DNA of 6,015 bases, taken from JAABYT01 sp041581935 (GTDB lineage: Bacteria; Pseudomonadota; Gammaproteobacteria; HK1). The DNA lies in the NCBI GenBank assembly GCA_041581935.1, contig JBFICP010000204.1, positions 1 to 6,015 on the forward strand, given 5' to 3'. The translations under genes were made by a program, and so were the position numbers. The notes below the pieces were generated by a model. The model was not told the DNA's origin. It worked only from the letters and a program-made list of their open reading frames with translations, and made no database searches. Positions 1-5,994 of this stretch are shown here, piece by piece (positions within the stretch are counted from its first letter, which is position 1; every line of letters begins with the position of its first letter).

Positions 1-111
1 ATCGTTGACGGCAACGATCTCGAACTCATCGGTGCGCCCGCTCTCGAACACGGCGCGCAGGATGTTCCGGCCGATGCGTCCATAGCCGTTAATCGCAACT
101 CTGATGGGCAT
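1..111 (-). CDS. GapA/Epd-family dehydrogenase, N-terminal 37 codons (partial)
   Basis: The reverse strand from 111 reads MPIRVAINGYGRIGRNILRA and continues to ...IVAVND at the window edge. The NGYGRIGRN segment (residues 8-16) is the dinucleotide-binding glycine motif of NAD(P)-dependent glyceraldehyde-3-phosphate dehydrogenases and of erythrose-4-phosphate dehydrogenase (Epd). The ATG is preceded by GAGGAAA at a suitable distance (plus-strand 116-122), so the start is well supported. Only the N-terminal part of the Rossmann domain is visible; the catalytic Cys/His lie outside the window, so the gap/epd choice is open. Tyr in place of the more common Phe in NGFGRIGR, and the position next to tkt, resemble epd of Pseudomonas-like clusters, but GapA is equally possible in Chromatiales-like bacteria. 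It lies 68 bases downstream of tkt on the same strand, so co-transcription is likely. Both candidate products belong to central sugar-phosphate metabolism in the cytoplasm. Confidence 0.9.
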   Translation of the reverse strand, partial: MPIRVAINGYGRIGRNILRAVFESGRTDEFEIVAVND

Positions 112-146
112 AAGATTTCCTCGATTACGTTTGCTCAGACCCCTGC

Positions 147-164
147 AGGAGCAAGGTCGCTCCT
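147..164 (-). repeat. REP-like hairpin in the tkt-gap spacer
   Basis: Six-base perfect arms AGGAGC (147-152) and GCTCCT (159-164) flank a 6-base loop. On the minus strand the segment 165-152 reads TAGGAGCGACCTTG. This resembles the conserved head of repetitive extragenic palindromes (REPs) common in Pseudomonas and Xanthomonas relatives, typically GTAGGAGCGA(N)CTTG. It sits between two co-directional genes, the usual REP location, where it could stabilise the upstream tkt mRNA or trim it from the downstream message. No T-run follows on either strand, so an intrinsic terminator is unlikely. The hairpin is directly visible; REP membership is inferred from a single copy. Confidence 0.4.
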
Positions 165-179
165 ATCAAGAGATGTTCG

Positions 180-2204
180 TTACTCCGCCGCCACCCCTTC
201 TACTTGAGCGGCGATGCACTCTTCGACGGCGCGCACCACGTTGTCCGCCGTCAGGCCGAAGTGCTCGTAGACCTTTTGATACGGCGCCGAGAGGCCGAAG
301 CTGTCGACGCCGATGGCACGACCGCGCTCGCCGACATACTTGCACCAGTAGTCCGTCCCCCCGGCTTCGACCGAGACGCGCGCTTTGACCGAAGCCGGTA
401 GCACCGATTCCCGGTAGGCCGCGCTTTGCGCATCGAAGACGTCGGTGCATGGCATCGAAACGACGCGCACGGCGATGCCCCTCTGCGCGAGGATTTCGCT
501 GGCCTCGACGGCCAGGCCGACCTCAGACCCGGTTGCGATGATAAGCGCCCGCGGCGGACCCGCGCAGTCGCGCAGCACGTAGGCGCCACGGGCCGCGCCC
601 GCCAGTTGCTCCTGCGTGCGCTCCTGATGCGGGAGTCCCTGGCGGGAAAAAAGCAGGCTCGTGGGGCCGCTCGCGCGTTCGATGGCATGACGCCAGGCAA
701 TCGCCGATTCGGCGGCGTCGCACGGCCGCCACACGGACATGTTCGGCATGAGGCGCAACGACGCAACGTGCTCGACGGCCTGATGGGTCGGTCCGTCCTC
801 TCCCAATCCAATGGAGTCGTGGGTGTAGACAAACAGGCTGCGAATTCCCATCAGTGCCGCCATGCGCAGTGCATTGCGGGCGTAATCGGAAAATGTGAGG
901 AAGGTCGCCCCGTAGGGAATGAAGCCACCGTGCAGCGCAAGGCCGTTCACGATTGCCGACATGGCGAACTCGCGCACGCCGAAATAGAGGTAGTTCCCGC
1001 CATCGGACGTGGCGGAGATCGCGCTCGACCCGGAGTGCAGGGTCAGATTCGAGCCGGTGAGATCCGCCGAGCCGCCGATCAGCTCCGGAAGCAGCGGTGC
1101 GAAACCGTTGAGCGCGTTCTGCGACGCCTTGCGGGACGCGATGTGCTCGCAGGCCTCCTGGGTTTTGACGATGAAATTCTCCGCGTGCGCGCTCCAGCGC
1201 TCCGGCAGGGCGCCGCGCGTACGGCGCTCGAATTCCGCGGCCAGCTCCGGGTGGTTCGAGCGGTATGCGTCGAATTGCTCGCTCCAGGCGTCTTCCAGAG
1301 CCTGACCCCGGGGCCGCGCGTCCCAGGCAGTGGCGATTTCGTCGGGTACCTGGAACGGGTCGTGGGGCCAGCCGATGGTCTCGCGCACCAGCGCCACCTC
1401 ATCCGCGCCGAGCGCCGCCCCGTGGCTGGATTCCTTGCCCTGCTTGTTGGGCGAGCCCCAGCCGATCACGGTCTTGCAGCAAACCATCGAGGGGGCGTCG
1501 GTATTGGCCCGCGCGGCTTCGATGGCGCGTTTGACCGCCGCCGGATCGTGTCCGTCCACGTCCGGCACCACGTGCCAGCCGTAGGCGCGGAATCGTGCCG
1601 GTGTATCGTCGCTGTACCAGTTCTTGACCTCGCCGTCGATGGAGATTCCGTTGTCGTCGTAGATGACGATGAGCTTGCCGAGTCCGAGGGTGCCGGCGAG
1701 CGAGCACGCTTCGTGGGAGATGCCCTCCATCAGGCAGCCGTCGCCGACGAATACGTAGGTTCGATGATCGACGATGACGTGTTCGCCGCGGTTGAACTGC
1801 GCGGCCAGCACTTTCTCGGCAATGGCCATGCCGACCGCGTTGGCGAGCCCCTGACCGAGCGGACCGGTGGTGGTCTCGACCCCCGGCGTGTCGCCGTACT
1901 CCGGGTGCCCCGGCGTTCGCGAGTGCAGCTGGCGGAAATTTTCAATCTCGTCCATCGCGAGCGGGTAGCCGCTCAGATGCAGCAGCGAGTAGAGGAGCAT
2001 CGAGCCGTGGCCGTTGGACAGCACGAATCGATCCCGGTCCGGCCACTGCGGATTGCCGGGGTTGTGGCGCAGGAAATCGTTCCACAGCACCTCGGCGATA
2101 TCGGCCATTCCCATGGGCATGCCCGGATGTCCGGACTTGGCACGCTCGACGGCGTCCATGCTCAGCGCCCGGATGGCATTGGCAAGGTCTCTACGCGATG
2201 GCAT
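180..2204 (-). CDS. tkt: transketolase
   Basis: Thiamine-diphosphate (ThDP) and Mg-dependent enzyme that moves two-carbon ketol units between ketose and aldose phosphates in the non-oxidative pentose phosphate pathway and, in autotrophs, the Calvin cycle; cytoplasmic homodimer. The 674-residue product matches E. coli TktA (663) in length and numbering: GHPG at 25-28 (His26), SNGHGSMLLY at 63-72 (His66), TPGHPE with His100, GPLGQG at 114-119 and the ThDP/metal motif GDG at 154-156 continuing to YDDNGISIDG. The catalytic Glu of GVREFAM is residue 412 (E. coli Glu411). HDSIGLGEDGPTHQ of the pyrimidine domain and a C-terminal domain with ATGSEV follow. A longer reading from 2225 adds seven residues (MGLPGSH) but has no ribosome site. 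The ATG at 2204 has GGGGAG 4 bases upstream and gives exact register with E. coli, so it is preferred. No frameshift or missing active-site residue was seen. It appears to head an operon with the gap/epd gene. Confidence 0.97.
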   Translation of the reverse strand: MPSRRDLANAIRALSMDAVERAKSGHPGMPMGMADIAEVLWNDFLRHNPGNPQWPDRDRFVLSNGHGSMLLYSLLHLSGYPLAMDEIENFRQLHSRTPGHPEYGDTPGVETTTGPLGQGLANAVGMAIAEKVLAAQFNRGEHVIVDHRTYVFVGDGCLMEGISHEACSLAGTLGLGKLIVIYDDNGISIDGEVKNWYSDDTPARFRAYGWHVVPDVDGHDPAAVKRAIEAARANTDAPSMVCCKTVIGWGSPNKQGKESSHGAALGADEVALVRETIGWPHDPFQVPDEIATAWDARPRGQALEDAWSEQFDAYRSNHPELAAEFERRTRGALPERWSAHAENFIVKTQEACEHIASRKASQNALNGFAPLLPELIGGSADLTGSNLTLHSGSSAISATSDGGNYLYFGVREFAMSAIVNGLALHGGFIPYGATFLTFSDYARNALRMAALMGIRSLFVYTHDSIGLGEDGPTHQAVEHVASLRLMPNMSVWRPCDAAESAIAWRHAIERASGPTSLLFSRQGLPHQERTQEQLAGAARGAYVLRDCAGPPRALIIATGSEVGLAVEASEILAQRGIAVRVVSMPCTDVFDAQSAAYRESVLPASVKARVSVEAGGTDYWCKYVGERGRAIGVDSFGLSAPYQKVYEHFGLTADNVVRAVEECIAAQVEGVAAE

Positions 2205-2374
2205 GTGGCTCCCCGGGAGTCCCATCGGCCGACCAGGAACGGCGCGGCGCGATGACTGCTGTACTTGTCGGTTTCCGCGACGCCGGGGACGCCGGAAGTC
2301 GCCCGCTGATGGAGGTGACGCAGAACATCAGCAGCCTGCCTGTCGGATAACGGCCCACGCGCAGGGAAAGGCGG

Positions 2375-2403
2375 ATTTTGACGCACTGGCCGTTGATGCG
2401 CAA
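2375..2403 (-). promoter_or_regulatory. weak candidate tkt promoter
   Basis: On the minus strand TTGCGC (2403-2398) is followed after 17 bases by CAAAAT (2380-2375), matching the sigma70 consensus at 3/6 and 4/6 positions. Spacing is ideal but both boxes are poor. It would give a leader of about 165 bases before the tkt ATG. No better pair was seen closer to the gene, so the true start may depend on an activator or lie elsewhere. Confidence 0.2.
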
Positions 2404-2405
2404 CG
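2391..2405. promoter_or_regulatory. inverted repeat, possible operator
   Basis: CGTTG (2391-2395) and CAACG (2401-2405) form perfect 5-base arms around ATGCG. The repeat overlaps the -35 box of the candidate tkt promoter and lies about 27 bases upstream of the candidate promoter of the divergent gene, a placement suited to a regulator of one or both. Arms this short arise by chance in GC-rich DNA, and no regulator family can be named from it. Confidence 0.2.
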
Positions 2406-2431
2406 CGTCCATCCGCGCTGTCCGCAAGGTC

Positions 2432-2440
2432 TGCTATTGT
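2432..2440 (+). promoter_or_regulatory. candidate extended -10 promoter of the PhnD-like gene
   Basis: TGCTATTGT contains a TGn extension directly before TATTGT (2435-2440, 4/6 to TATAAT). There is no good -35 box at 16-18 bases upstream, which extended -10 promoters can tolerate. Transcription would begin near 2447, giving a leader of about 50 bases to the ATG at 2496. It would also place the alternative TTG start at 2442 upstream of the transcript, arguing against that start. Confidence 0.3.
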
Positions 2441-2495
2441 CTTGTCGATCCGCGTGTGCGTGAAGCGTTCGAGGGCGATTGCCGTTCGGTTCCCG

Positions 2496-3308
2496 ATGTT
2501 ACGACGTCGTTCCAAGGCTGCGGCACCAATCGTCGTGCTGGCGGCGCTCGTGTGGTGCGCGTGCGTCGGCGCCCGTGCCGAGCCGTTCGAGCTGGTCGTT
2601 CAGTCTCAAGCCCACGGGGACGATACGCGCGCCGCGTTTGAAGCGCTTGTGGAGTATCTATCGGACGCCAGCGGTTATGAGCTTGCGCTGCGGGTTCCCG
2701 ACAATGCGCTCGCTCACTGGCAGGCCATGAGCCGGGGAGAGGGCTACCACCTGGTTCTCGACGAGGGTCATTTCACCGATTACCGGGTGCGTCATCTCGA
2801 CTACGAGGTCCTGGCGAAGGTTGCCGGCAGCGTAGGGTTCAGCGTCGTCACCGGGCCGGCGACCGTGTTCGTCGAGCCCGACGAGCTGTACGGTGAACCG
2901 GTCGCCTCACCGCCGCCACCGAGCCTCGCGGCGCTGCGCCTGGCGGCGCTTTTTCCGGATCCGATCCGCGCTCCGCTGCTGGTGGAGGTGGATACCTACG
3001 AAGAAGGCATTCGCCGTGTCGTCAATGCCGAGCTGGCCGCCGCGGTGATCCCGTCGGAGATGCTGCGCAAGCACCCTCAGTTGAATGTCGTGCTGTCTAC
3101 CGAGCAGGGACCGGGGTTGGCGCTGTCCGCATCGCCGGACGTCCCGGCCACGGCCCGCGAGGTCATCAGGAGAGCCTTTCTCGCGAGCGCCGACATCGAC
3201 GCCGGCCGCCGAGCGCTGGCGCGCGCGGGGCTCGCGGGATTCGAGCCGGCGAATGCCGACCTCTACGACGGCGACGCGCGGCTGCTGCGGGGCACGTGGG
3301 GTTACTGA
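2496..3308 (+). CDS. PhnD/SsuA-like periplasmic substrate-binding protein
   Basis: A 270-residue exported protein resembling the PhnD/SsuA/transferrin-like solute-binding family (phosphate/phosphonate-type ABC binding proteins). Residues 1-28 form a classical signal peptide: basic MLRRRSK, a hydrophobic core to about residue 24, then ARA|EP, a signal peptidase I site after Ala28. Cys21 and Cys23 do not sit in a lipobox. The mature start (FELVVQSQ), an N-lobe with FEALVEYLSDASGYEL, the LDEGHFTDYR segment (88-97), the SVVTG strand and a C-lobe helix rich in Ala/Arg suit a two-lobed binding protein. PPPPS at 139-143 probably marks a loop. The frame opens further upstream at a TTG (2442), but the ATG at 2496 gives the compact signal peptide. 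No strong ribosome site precedes it; GAGGG at 2471-2475 is too distant. No permease or ATPase is adjacent, so it may be an orphan sensor or envelope protein rather than a transporter component. Ligand unknown; family assignment is by overall pattern. Confidence 0.75.
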   Translation: MLRRRSKAAAPIVVLAALVWCACVGARAEPFELVVQSQAHGDDTRAAFEALVEYLSDASGYELALRVPDNALAHWQAMSRGEGYHLVLDEGHFTDYRVRHLDYEVLAKVAGSVGFSVVTGPATVFVEPDELYGEPVASPPPPSLAALRLAALFPDPIRAPLLVEVDTYEEGIRRVVNAELAAAVIPSEMLRKHPQLNVVLSTEQGPGLALSASPDVPATAREVIRRAFLASADIDAGRRALARAGLAGFEPANADLYDGDARLLRGTWGY

Positions 3309-3343
3309 GGATTCACACCGTGGCCGATGGACGTCAATGGACA

Positions 3344-3370
3344 CGCGTGCGTCGCCGTGAGACGCGCGCG
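3344..3370 (+). terminator. strong hairpin after the PhnD-like gene
   Basis: CGCGTGCGTC (3344-3353) pairs with GACGCGCGCG (3361-3370): ten base pairs including one G-T wobble, with the 7-base loop GCCGTGA. It starts 36 bases after the stop codon, a fitting place for a transcription end or mRNA-stabilising structure. No T-run follows directly. A T6 tract lies further on at 3411-3416, preceded by a second GCGTC (3406-3410) that could pair with GACGC at 3361-3365 instead. Termination is therefore plausible but not certain. Confidence 0.4.
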
Positions 3371-3374
3371 GGTA

Positions 3375-3403
3375 TTGGGCGAACGCACCTCAATGGGTAC
3401 ACT
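3375..3403 (+). promoter_or_regulatory. candidate sigma70 promoter of metK
   Basis: TTGGGC (3375-3380) and TACACT (3398-3403) are separated by exactly 17 bases, matching the consensus at 3/6 and 4/6 positions, including the key TTG and the TA...T of the -10 box. A transcript starting near 3410 would have a short leader of about 27 bases containing a T6 run and the ribosome site. Lying just after the 3344-3370 hairpin, it suggests metK is transcribed independently of the PhnD-like gene. Confidence 0.45.
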
Positions 3404-3423
3404 TAGCGTCTTTTTTGACCAGC

Positions 3424-3433
3424 AGGTGGGGGA
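3424..3433 (+). promoter_or_regulatory. metK ribosome binding site
   Basis: AGGTGGGGGA ends 3 bases before the ATG at 3437. The AGGTGG part, complementary to the 16S tail with one wobble, ends 7 bases before the start. It fixes the metK start, which also matches the family's usual N-terminus. Confidence 0.6.
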
Positions 3434-3436
3434 TAC

Positions 3437-4597
3437 ATGGCGCGCACGCAGCTGATTACCTCGGAGTCGGTGTCCGAGGGCCATCCGGACAAGATGGCCG
3501 ATCAGATTTCGGACACGATTCTCGATGCCGTCCTCGCGCAGGATCCCAATGGACGCGTTGCCTGCGAAACGATGGTCAAGACCGGCGTCGTCATCGTCGC
3601 CGGCGAGATCTCCACCTCCGCAATCATCGACGCCGAGCAACTGGTTCGCGAGCGCGTCAATGCCATCGGCTACGACAATACCGATTACGGATTCGACGGC
3701 AACACCTGCGGCGTATTGAACGCCATCGGCAAGCAATCACCCGATATCGCTCAGGGTGTCGACGAGACCGGGGATCGCGAGCAGGGCGCGGGCGATCAGG
3801 GCATGATGTACGGCTACGCGACCAACGAGACCGACGTGCTGATGCCGGCGCCAATCACCTTCGCCCATCGACTCGTGAAGCGCCAGTCGGAAGTGCGCCG
3901 CGGCGGCGCGCTCCCGTGGCTGCGGCCCGACGCCAAGAGTCAGGTGACGTTTCGCTACGAGGGTGCGATGCCGAAGCGCGTGGATGCGGTGGTGCTGTCC
4001 ACACAGCACGATCCGGACGTCGATTCGAAAACCCTGCACGAGGCGGTCATGGACGAGATCATCCGACCGGTCATTCCCGCCGAGTGGCTCGCCAACGATA
4101 CGCGCTTCTACATCAACCCCACCGGACGGTTCGTCATCGGCGGCCCGGTCGGCGACTGCGGTCTGACGGGACGCAAGATTATCGTCGACACCTACGGCGG
4201 TGTGGCGCGACACGGCGGCGGTGCCTTCTCGGGAAAGGACCCGTCGAAGGTGGATCGTTCTGCGGCCTATGCTTGTCGCTACGTCGCGAAGAACATCGTC
4301 GCCGCCGGCATTGCGGATCGCTGTGAGGTGCAGGTTTCTTACGCCATTGGTGTTGCCGAGCCGATGTCGGTCGACGTGGAGACATTCGGCACCGGAAAGA
4401 TTGACGCGGAGCGCATCAGCGAGCTGGTGAGCGCGCATTTCGATTTGAAGCCCCGAGGCATCATCGAAATGCTCGAGCTGCTGCGGCCCATCTACACGCC
4501 TACGGCGGCCTACGGCCATTTCGGACGCGAGGATCAGAACTTTCCGTGGGAGCGCACCGATCGCGCCGCGGCCCTGCGCGAAGCCGCAGGACTTTGA
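3437..4597 (+). CDS. metK: S-adenosylmethionine synthetase (methionine adenosyltransferase)
   Basis: Makes S-adenosylmethionine from methionine and ATP, releasing phosphate and pyrophosphate; cytoplasmic homotetramer needing Mg and K ions. The 386-residue product is near-colinear with E. coli MetK (384). It has the ATP-binding GHPDK at 15-19, the signature GAGDQGMMYGYA at 117-128, the LPWLRPDAKSQVTF segment, INPTGRFVIGGP, and the glycine-rich phosphate loop GGGAFSGKD at 260-268 followed by PSKVDRSAAYA. The C-terminus AAYGHFGRE...FPWE is also typical. All motifs are intact and no frameshift is visible. The start has a strong ribosome site and the usual N-terminal LITSESVSEGHPDK. It is followed after 75 bases by ahcY, the next step after methyl transfer, so a common methyl-cycle transcription unit is likely, possibly with an extra promoter before ahcY. 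No SAM riboswitch was recognised in its short leader. Confidence 0.98.
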   Translation: MARTQLITSESVSEGHPDKMADQISDTILDAVLAQDPNGRVACETMVKTGVVIVAGEISTSAIIDAEQLVRERVNAIGYDNTDYGFDGNTCGVLNAIGKQSPDIAQGVDETGDREQGAGDQGMMYGYATNETDVLMPAPITFAHRLVKRQSEVRRGGALPWLRPDAKSQVTFRYEGAMPKRVDAVVLSTQHDPDVDSKTLHEAVMDEIIRPVIPAEWLANDTRFYINPTGRFVIGGPVGDCGLTGRKIIVDTYGGVARHGGGAFSGKDPSKVDRSAAYACRYVAKNIVAAGIADRCEVQVSYAIGVAEPMSVDVETFGTGKIDAERISELVSAHFDLKPRGIIEMLELLRPIYTPTAAYGHFGREDQNFPWERTDRAAALREAAGL

Positions 4598-4620
4598 CGG
4601 AATTTTCACAGCCCGCCCGG

Positions 4621-4636
4621 TATGATCGTTTCATCA
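4621..4636 (+). promoter_or_regulatory. candidate ahcY -10 box with inverted repeat
   Basis: TATGAT (4621-4626) matches the -10 consensus at five of six positions. No -35 box lies at normal spacing; TTGACG at 4594-4599, spanning the metK stop, is 21 bases upstream, too far for a standard promoter. TGAT (4623-4626) and ATCA (4633-4636) form an inverted repeat around CGTTTC that covers the -10 box and probable start site, as an operator might. Short arms make both calls tentative. Confidence 0.3.
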
Positions 4637-4642
4637 ACATAG

Positions 4643-4662
4643 CGCAGGGCATCCCAGCGGAG
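4643..4662 (+). promoter_or_regulatory. ahcY ribosome site with adjoining small hairpin
   Basis: GGAG (4659-4662) lies 10 bases before the ATG at 4673, slightly long but usable. Just before it, CGC-A-GGG (4643-4649) can fold on CCC-A-GCG (4653-4659) with a 3-base loop and one A-A mismatch, ending at the first base of the ribosome site. The fold is small and may have no role. The sequence does not show the conserved core of the S-adenosylhomocysteine riboswitch found upstream of ahcY in many beta- and gammaproteobacteria. Confidence 0.4.
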
Positions 4663-4672
4663 TGAACCAATC

Positions 4673-5986
4673 ATGACGAGCCAACCCGTTGCAAACATCG
4701 AACCCGACTACAAGGTCGCCGACATAGGCCTGGCCGATTGGGGCCGCAAGGAAGTCGCAATCGCCGAGACCGAGATGCCGGGACTGATGGCGCTTCGCGA
4801 AGAGTACAGGACGAAGCAGCCGCTCGCGGGCGCGCGCATCGCGGGCTGTCTGCACATGACCATACAGACCGCCGTGCTCATGGAAACGCTGGTCGCGCTG
4901 GGCGCGGAAATCCGATGGTCCTCGTGCAACATATTTTCGACCCAGGACCATGCCGCCGCGGCTATGGCCGCGGCCGGAATTCCGACATTCGCGTGGAAGG
5001 GCGAGAGCGAGGAAGAATTCTGGTGGTGTATCGATCAGTCGATCTTCGGACCCGACGGCTGGCGCCCGAACATGATCCTCGACGACGGCGGAGACCTCAC
5101 CGCCGTCATGCACGAAAAGTACCCCGAGCTGCTCGGCGACGTGCGCGGCATTTCGGAGGAAACCACCACCGGAGTGAAGCGGCTTTACGACATGGTCAAA
5201 GACGGCACGCTCAAGTGTCCCGCCATCAACGTCAACGACTCCGTGACCAAGTCGAAGTTTGACAACCTTTATGGTTGCCGCGAGTCACTGGTCGACGGCA
5301 TCAAACGTGCCACCGACGTCATGATCGCCGGCAAGACCGCCGTGGTGTGCGGATACGGAGACGTCGGCAAAGGCTGTGCGCAATCGCTGCGCGGCCTCGG
5401 TGCCACCGTGTGGATTACCGAGATCGATCCCATCTGCGCGCTGCAGGCCGCCATGGAAGGGTACCGCGTCGTCACCATGGAGCAGGCCGCTTCCGAGGGC
5501 GACATTTTCGTCACGGCCACGGGCAACGTGGGTGTGATCACCCATGATCACATGCTGAAAATGAAAAACGAGGCCATCGTGTGCAACATCGGCCACTTCG
5601 ATTCCGAGATCGACATCGCGGCGCTGCGTCAATACCCCTGGGAGAACGTCAAGCCGCAGGTCGATCACGTGGTCTTCGGCGACGGTAAACGCATCATCGT
5701 GCTCGCCGAGGGCCGACTGGTGAATCTCGGCTGTGCCACTGGGCATCCGAGCTTCGTCATGTCGAATTCGTTTACCAATCAGGTGCTGGCTCAGATTGAG
5801 CTGTGGAACAACCCGCGCAATTATGCCAACCAGGTGTATGTGCTGCCGAAACACCTGGACGAGAAAGTCGCGCGGTTGCACCTGAAAAAGCTCGGTGTCA
5901 CGCTCACCGAACTGAGTCCCGAGCAGTCGGACTACATCGGCGTGCCCGTCGAAGGCCCGTACAAGCCGGAGCAGTACCGCTACTGA
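4673..5986 (+). CDS. ahcY: adenosylhomocysteinase (S-adenosylhomocysteine hydrolase)
   Basis: NAD-dependent cytoplasmic enzyme that reversibly hydrolyses S-adenosylhomocysteine, the inhibitory product of methyl transfer, to homocysteine and adenosine. The 437-residue product aligns with the human enzyme (432) almost without gaps. His61, Asp138, Glu163, Lys193, Asp197 and Cys202 correspond to human His55, Asp131, Glu156, Lys186, Asp190 and Cys195. NAD-binding GYGDVGKG is at 227-234, CNIGHFDSEID and GHPSFVMSNSFTNQV follow, and the C-terminal KPEQYRY keeps the Lys431/Tyr435 that reach into the partner's NAD site. The start is supported by GGAG upstream and by the PDYKVADIGLADWGRK N-terminus. The roughly 40-residue insertion typical of many bacterial forms (for example the 469-residue Pseudomonas protein) is absent, so this is the short, eukaryote-like type. 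It pairs functionally with metK immediately upstream. All catalytic residues are intact. Confidence 0.98.
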   Translation: MTSQPVANIEPDYKVADIGLADWGRKEVAIAETEMPGLMALREEYRTKQPLAGARIAGCLHMTIQTAVLMETLVALGAEIRWSSCNIFSTQDHAAAAMAAAGIPTFAWKGESEEEFWWCIDQSIFGPDGWRPNMILDDGGDLTAVMHEKYPELLGDVRGISEETTTGVKRLYDMVKDGTLKCPAINVNDSVTKSKFDNLYGCRESLVDGIKRATDVMIAGKTAVVCGYGDVGKGCAQSLRGLGATVWITEIDPICALQAAMEGYRVVTMEQAASEGDIFVTATGNVGVITHDHMLKMKNEAIVCNIGHFDSEIDIAALRQYPWENVKPQVDHVVFGDGKRIIVLAEGRLVNLGCATGHPSFVMSNSFTNQVLAQIELWNNPRNYANQVYVLPKHLDEKVARLHLKKLGVTLTELSPEQSDYIGVPVEGPYKPEQYRY

Positions 5987-5994
5987 GCCGACGC

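Larger units (their letters stand above)
2205..2495. other. divergent intergenic region, tkt / PhnD-like gene
   Basis: These 291 bases separate two divergently read genes. Open frames cross the region on both strands, but their predicted peptides are low-complexity, Arg/Pro-rich readings of GC-rich DNA without a recognisable domain, and none has a convincing ribosome site. I treat the stretch as non-coding. It holds weak promoter-like elements in both directions and one short inverted repeat, listed separately. No T-rich terminator, tRNA or riboswitch fold was recognised. Confidence 0.6.

Noticed and set aside
2205..2225. Longer tkt start at 2225 adding seven residues
   Set aside because: No Shine-Dalgarno precedes it, whereas the ATG at 2204 has GGGGAG upstream and gives residue numbering identical to E. 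coli TktA.
426..2255. A 609-codon open frame on the plus strand, antisense to tkt
   Set aside because: It is a mirror of the transketolase frame in GC-rich DNA: Arg/Gly/Val-rich, with no recognisable domain or ribosome site, and fully covered by a certain gene on the other strand.
2191..2427. Small minus-strand frame of 78 codons in the divergent region, overlapping the tkt start
   Set aside because: No ribosome site or recognisable motif, and it would overlap the well-supported tkt start in another frame.
2442..2495. TTG start at 2442 for the PhnD-like gene, adding 18 residues
   Set aside because: It would give an unusually long signal-peptide n-region and lies at or before the likely transcription start. 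The ATG at 2496 gives a normal signal peptide, although its ribosome site is weak.
3309..3436. MetJ box or SAM riboswitch upstream of metK
   Set aside because: GGACGTCA (about 3329-3336) matches the MetJ box AGACGTCT at 6 of 8 positions, but MetJ needs tandem boxes and the adjacent 8-mers do not match. No conserved SAM riboswitch core was recognised.
3737..4609. A 290-codon minus-strand open frame opposite metK
   Set aside because: Shadow of metK codon bias; rich in Arg and His, with no domain pattern and no ribosome site.
4598..4672. SAH riboswitch upstream of ahcY
   Set aside because: The spacer lacks the conserved GC-rich core and pseudoknot partners as I know them, and is short for that element; a covariance-model search would be decisive.
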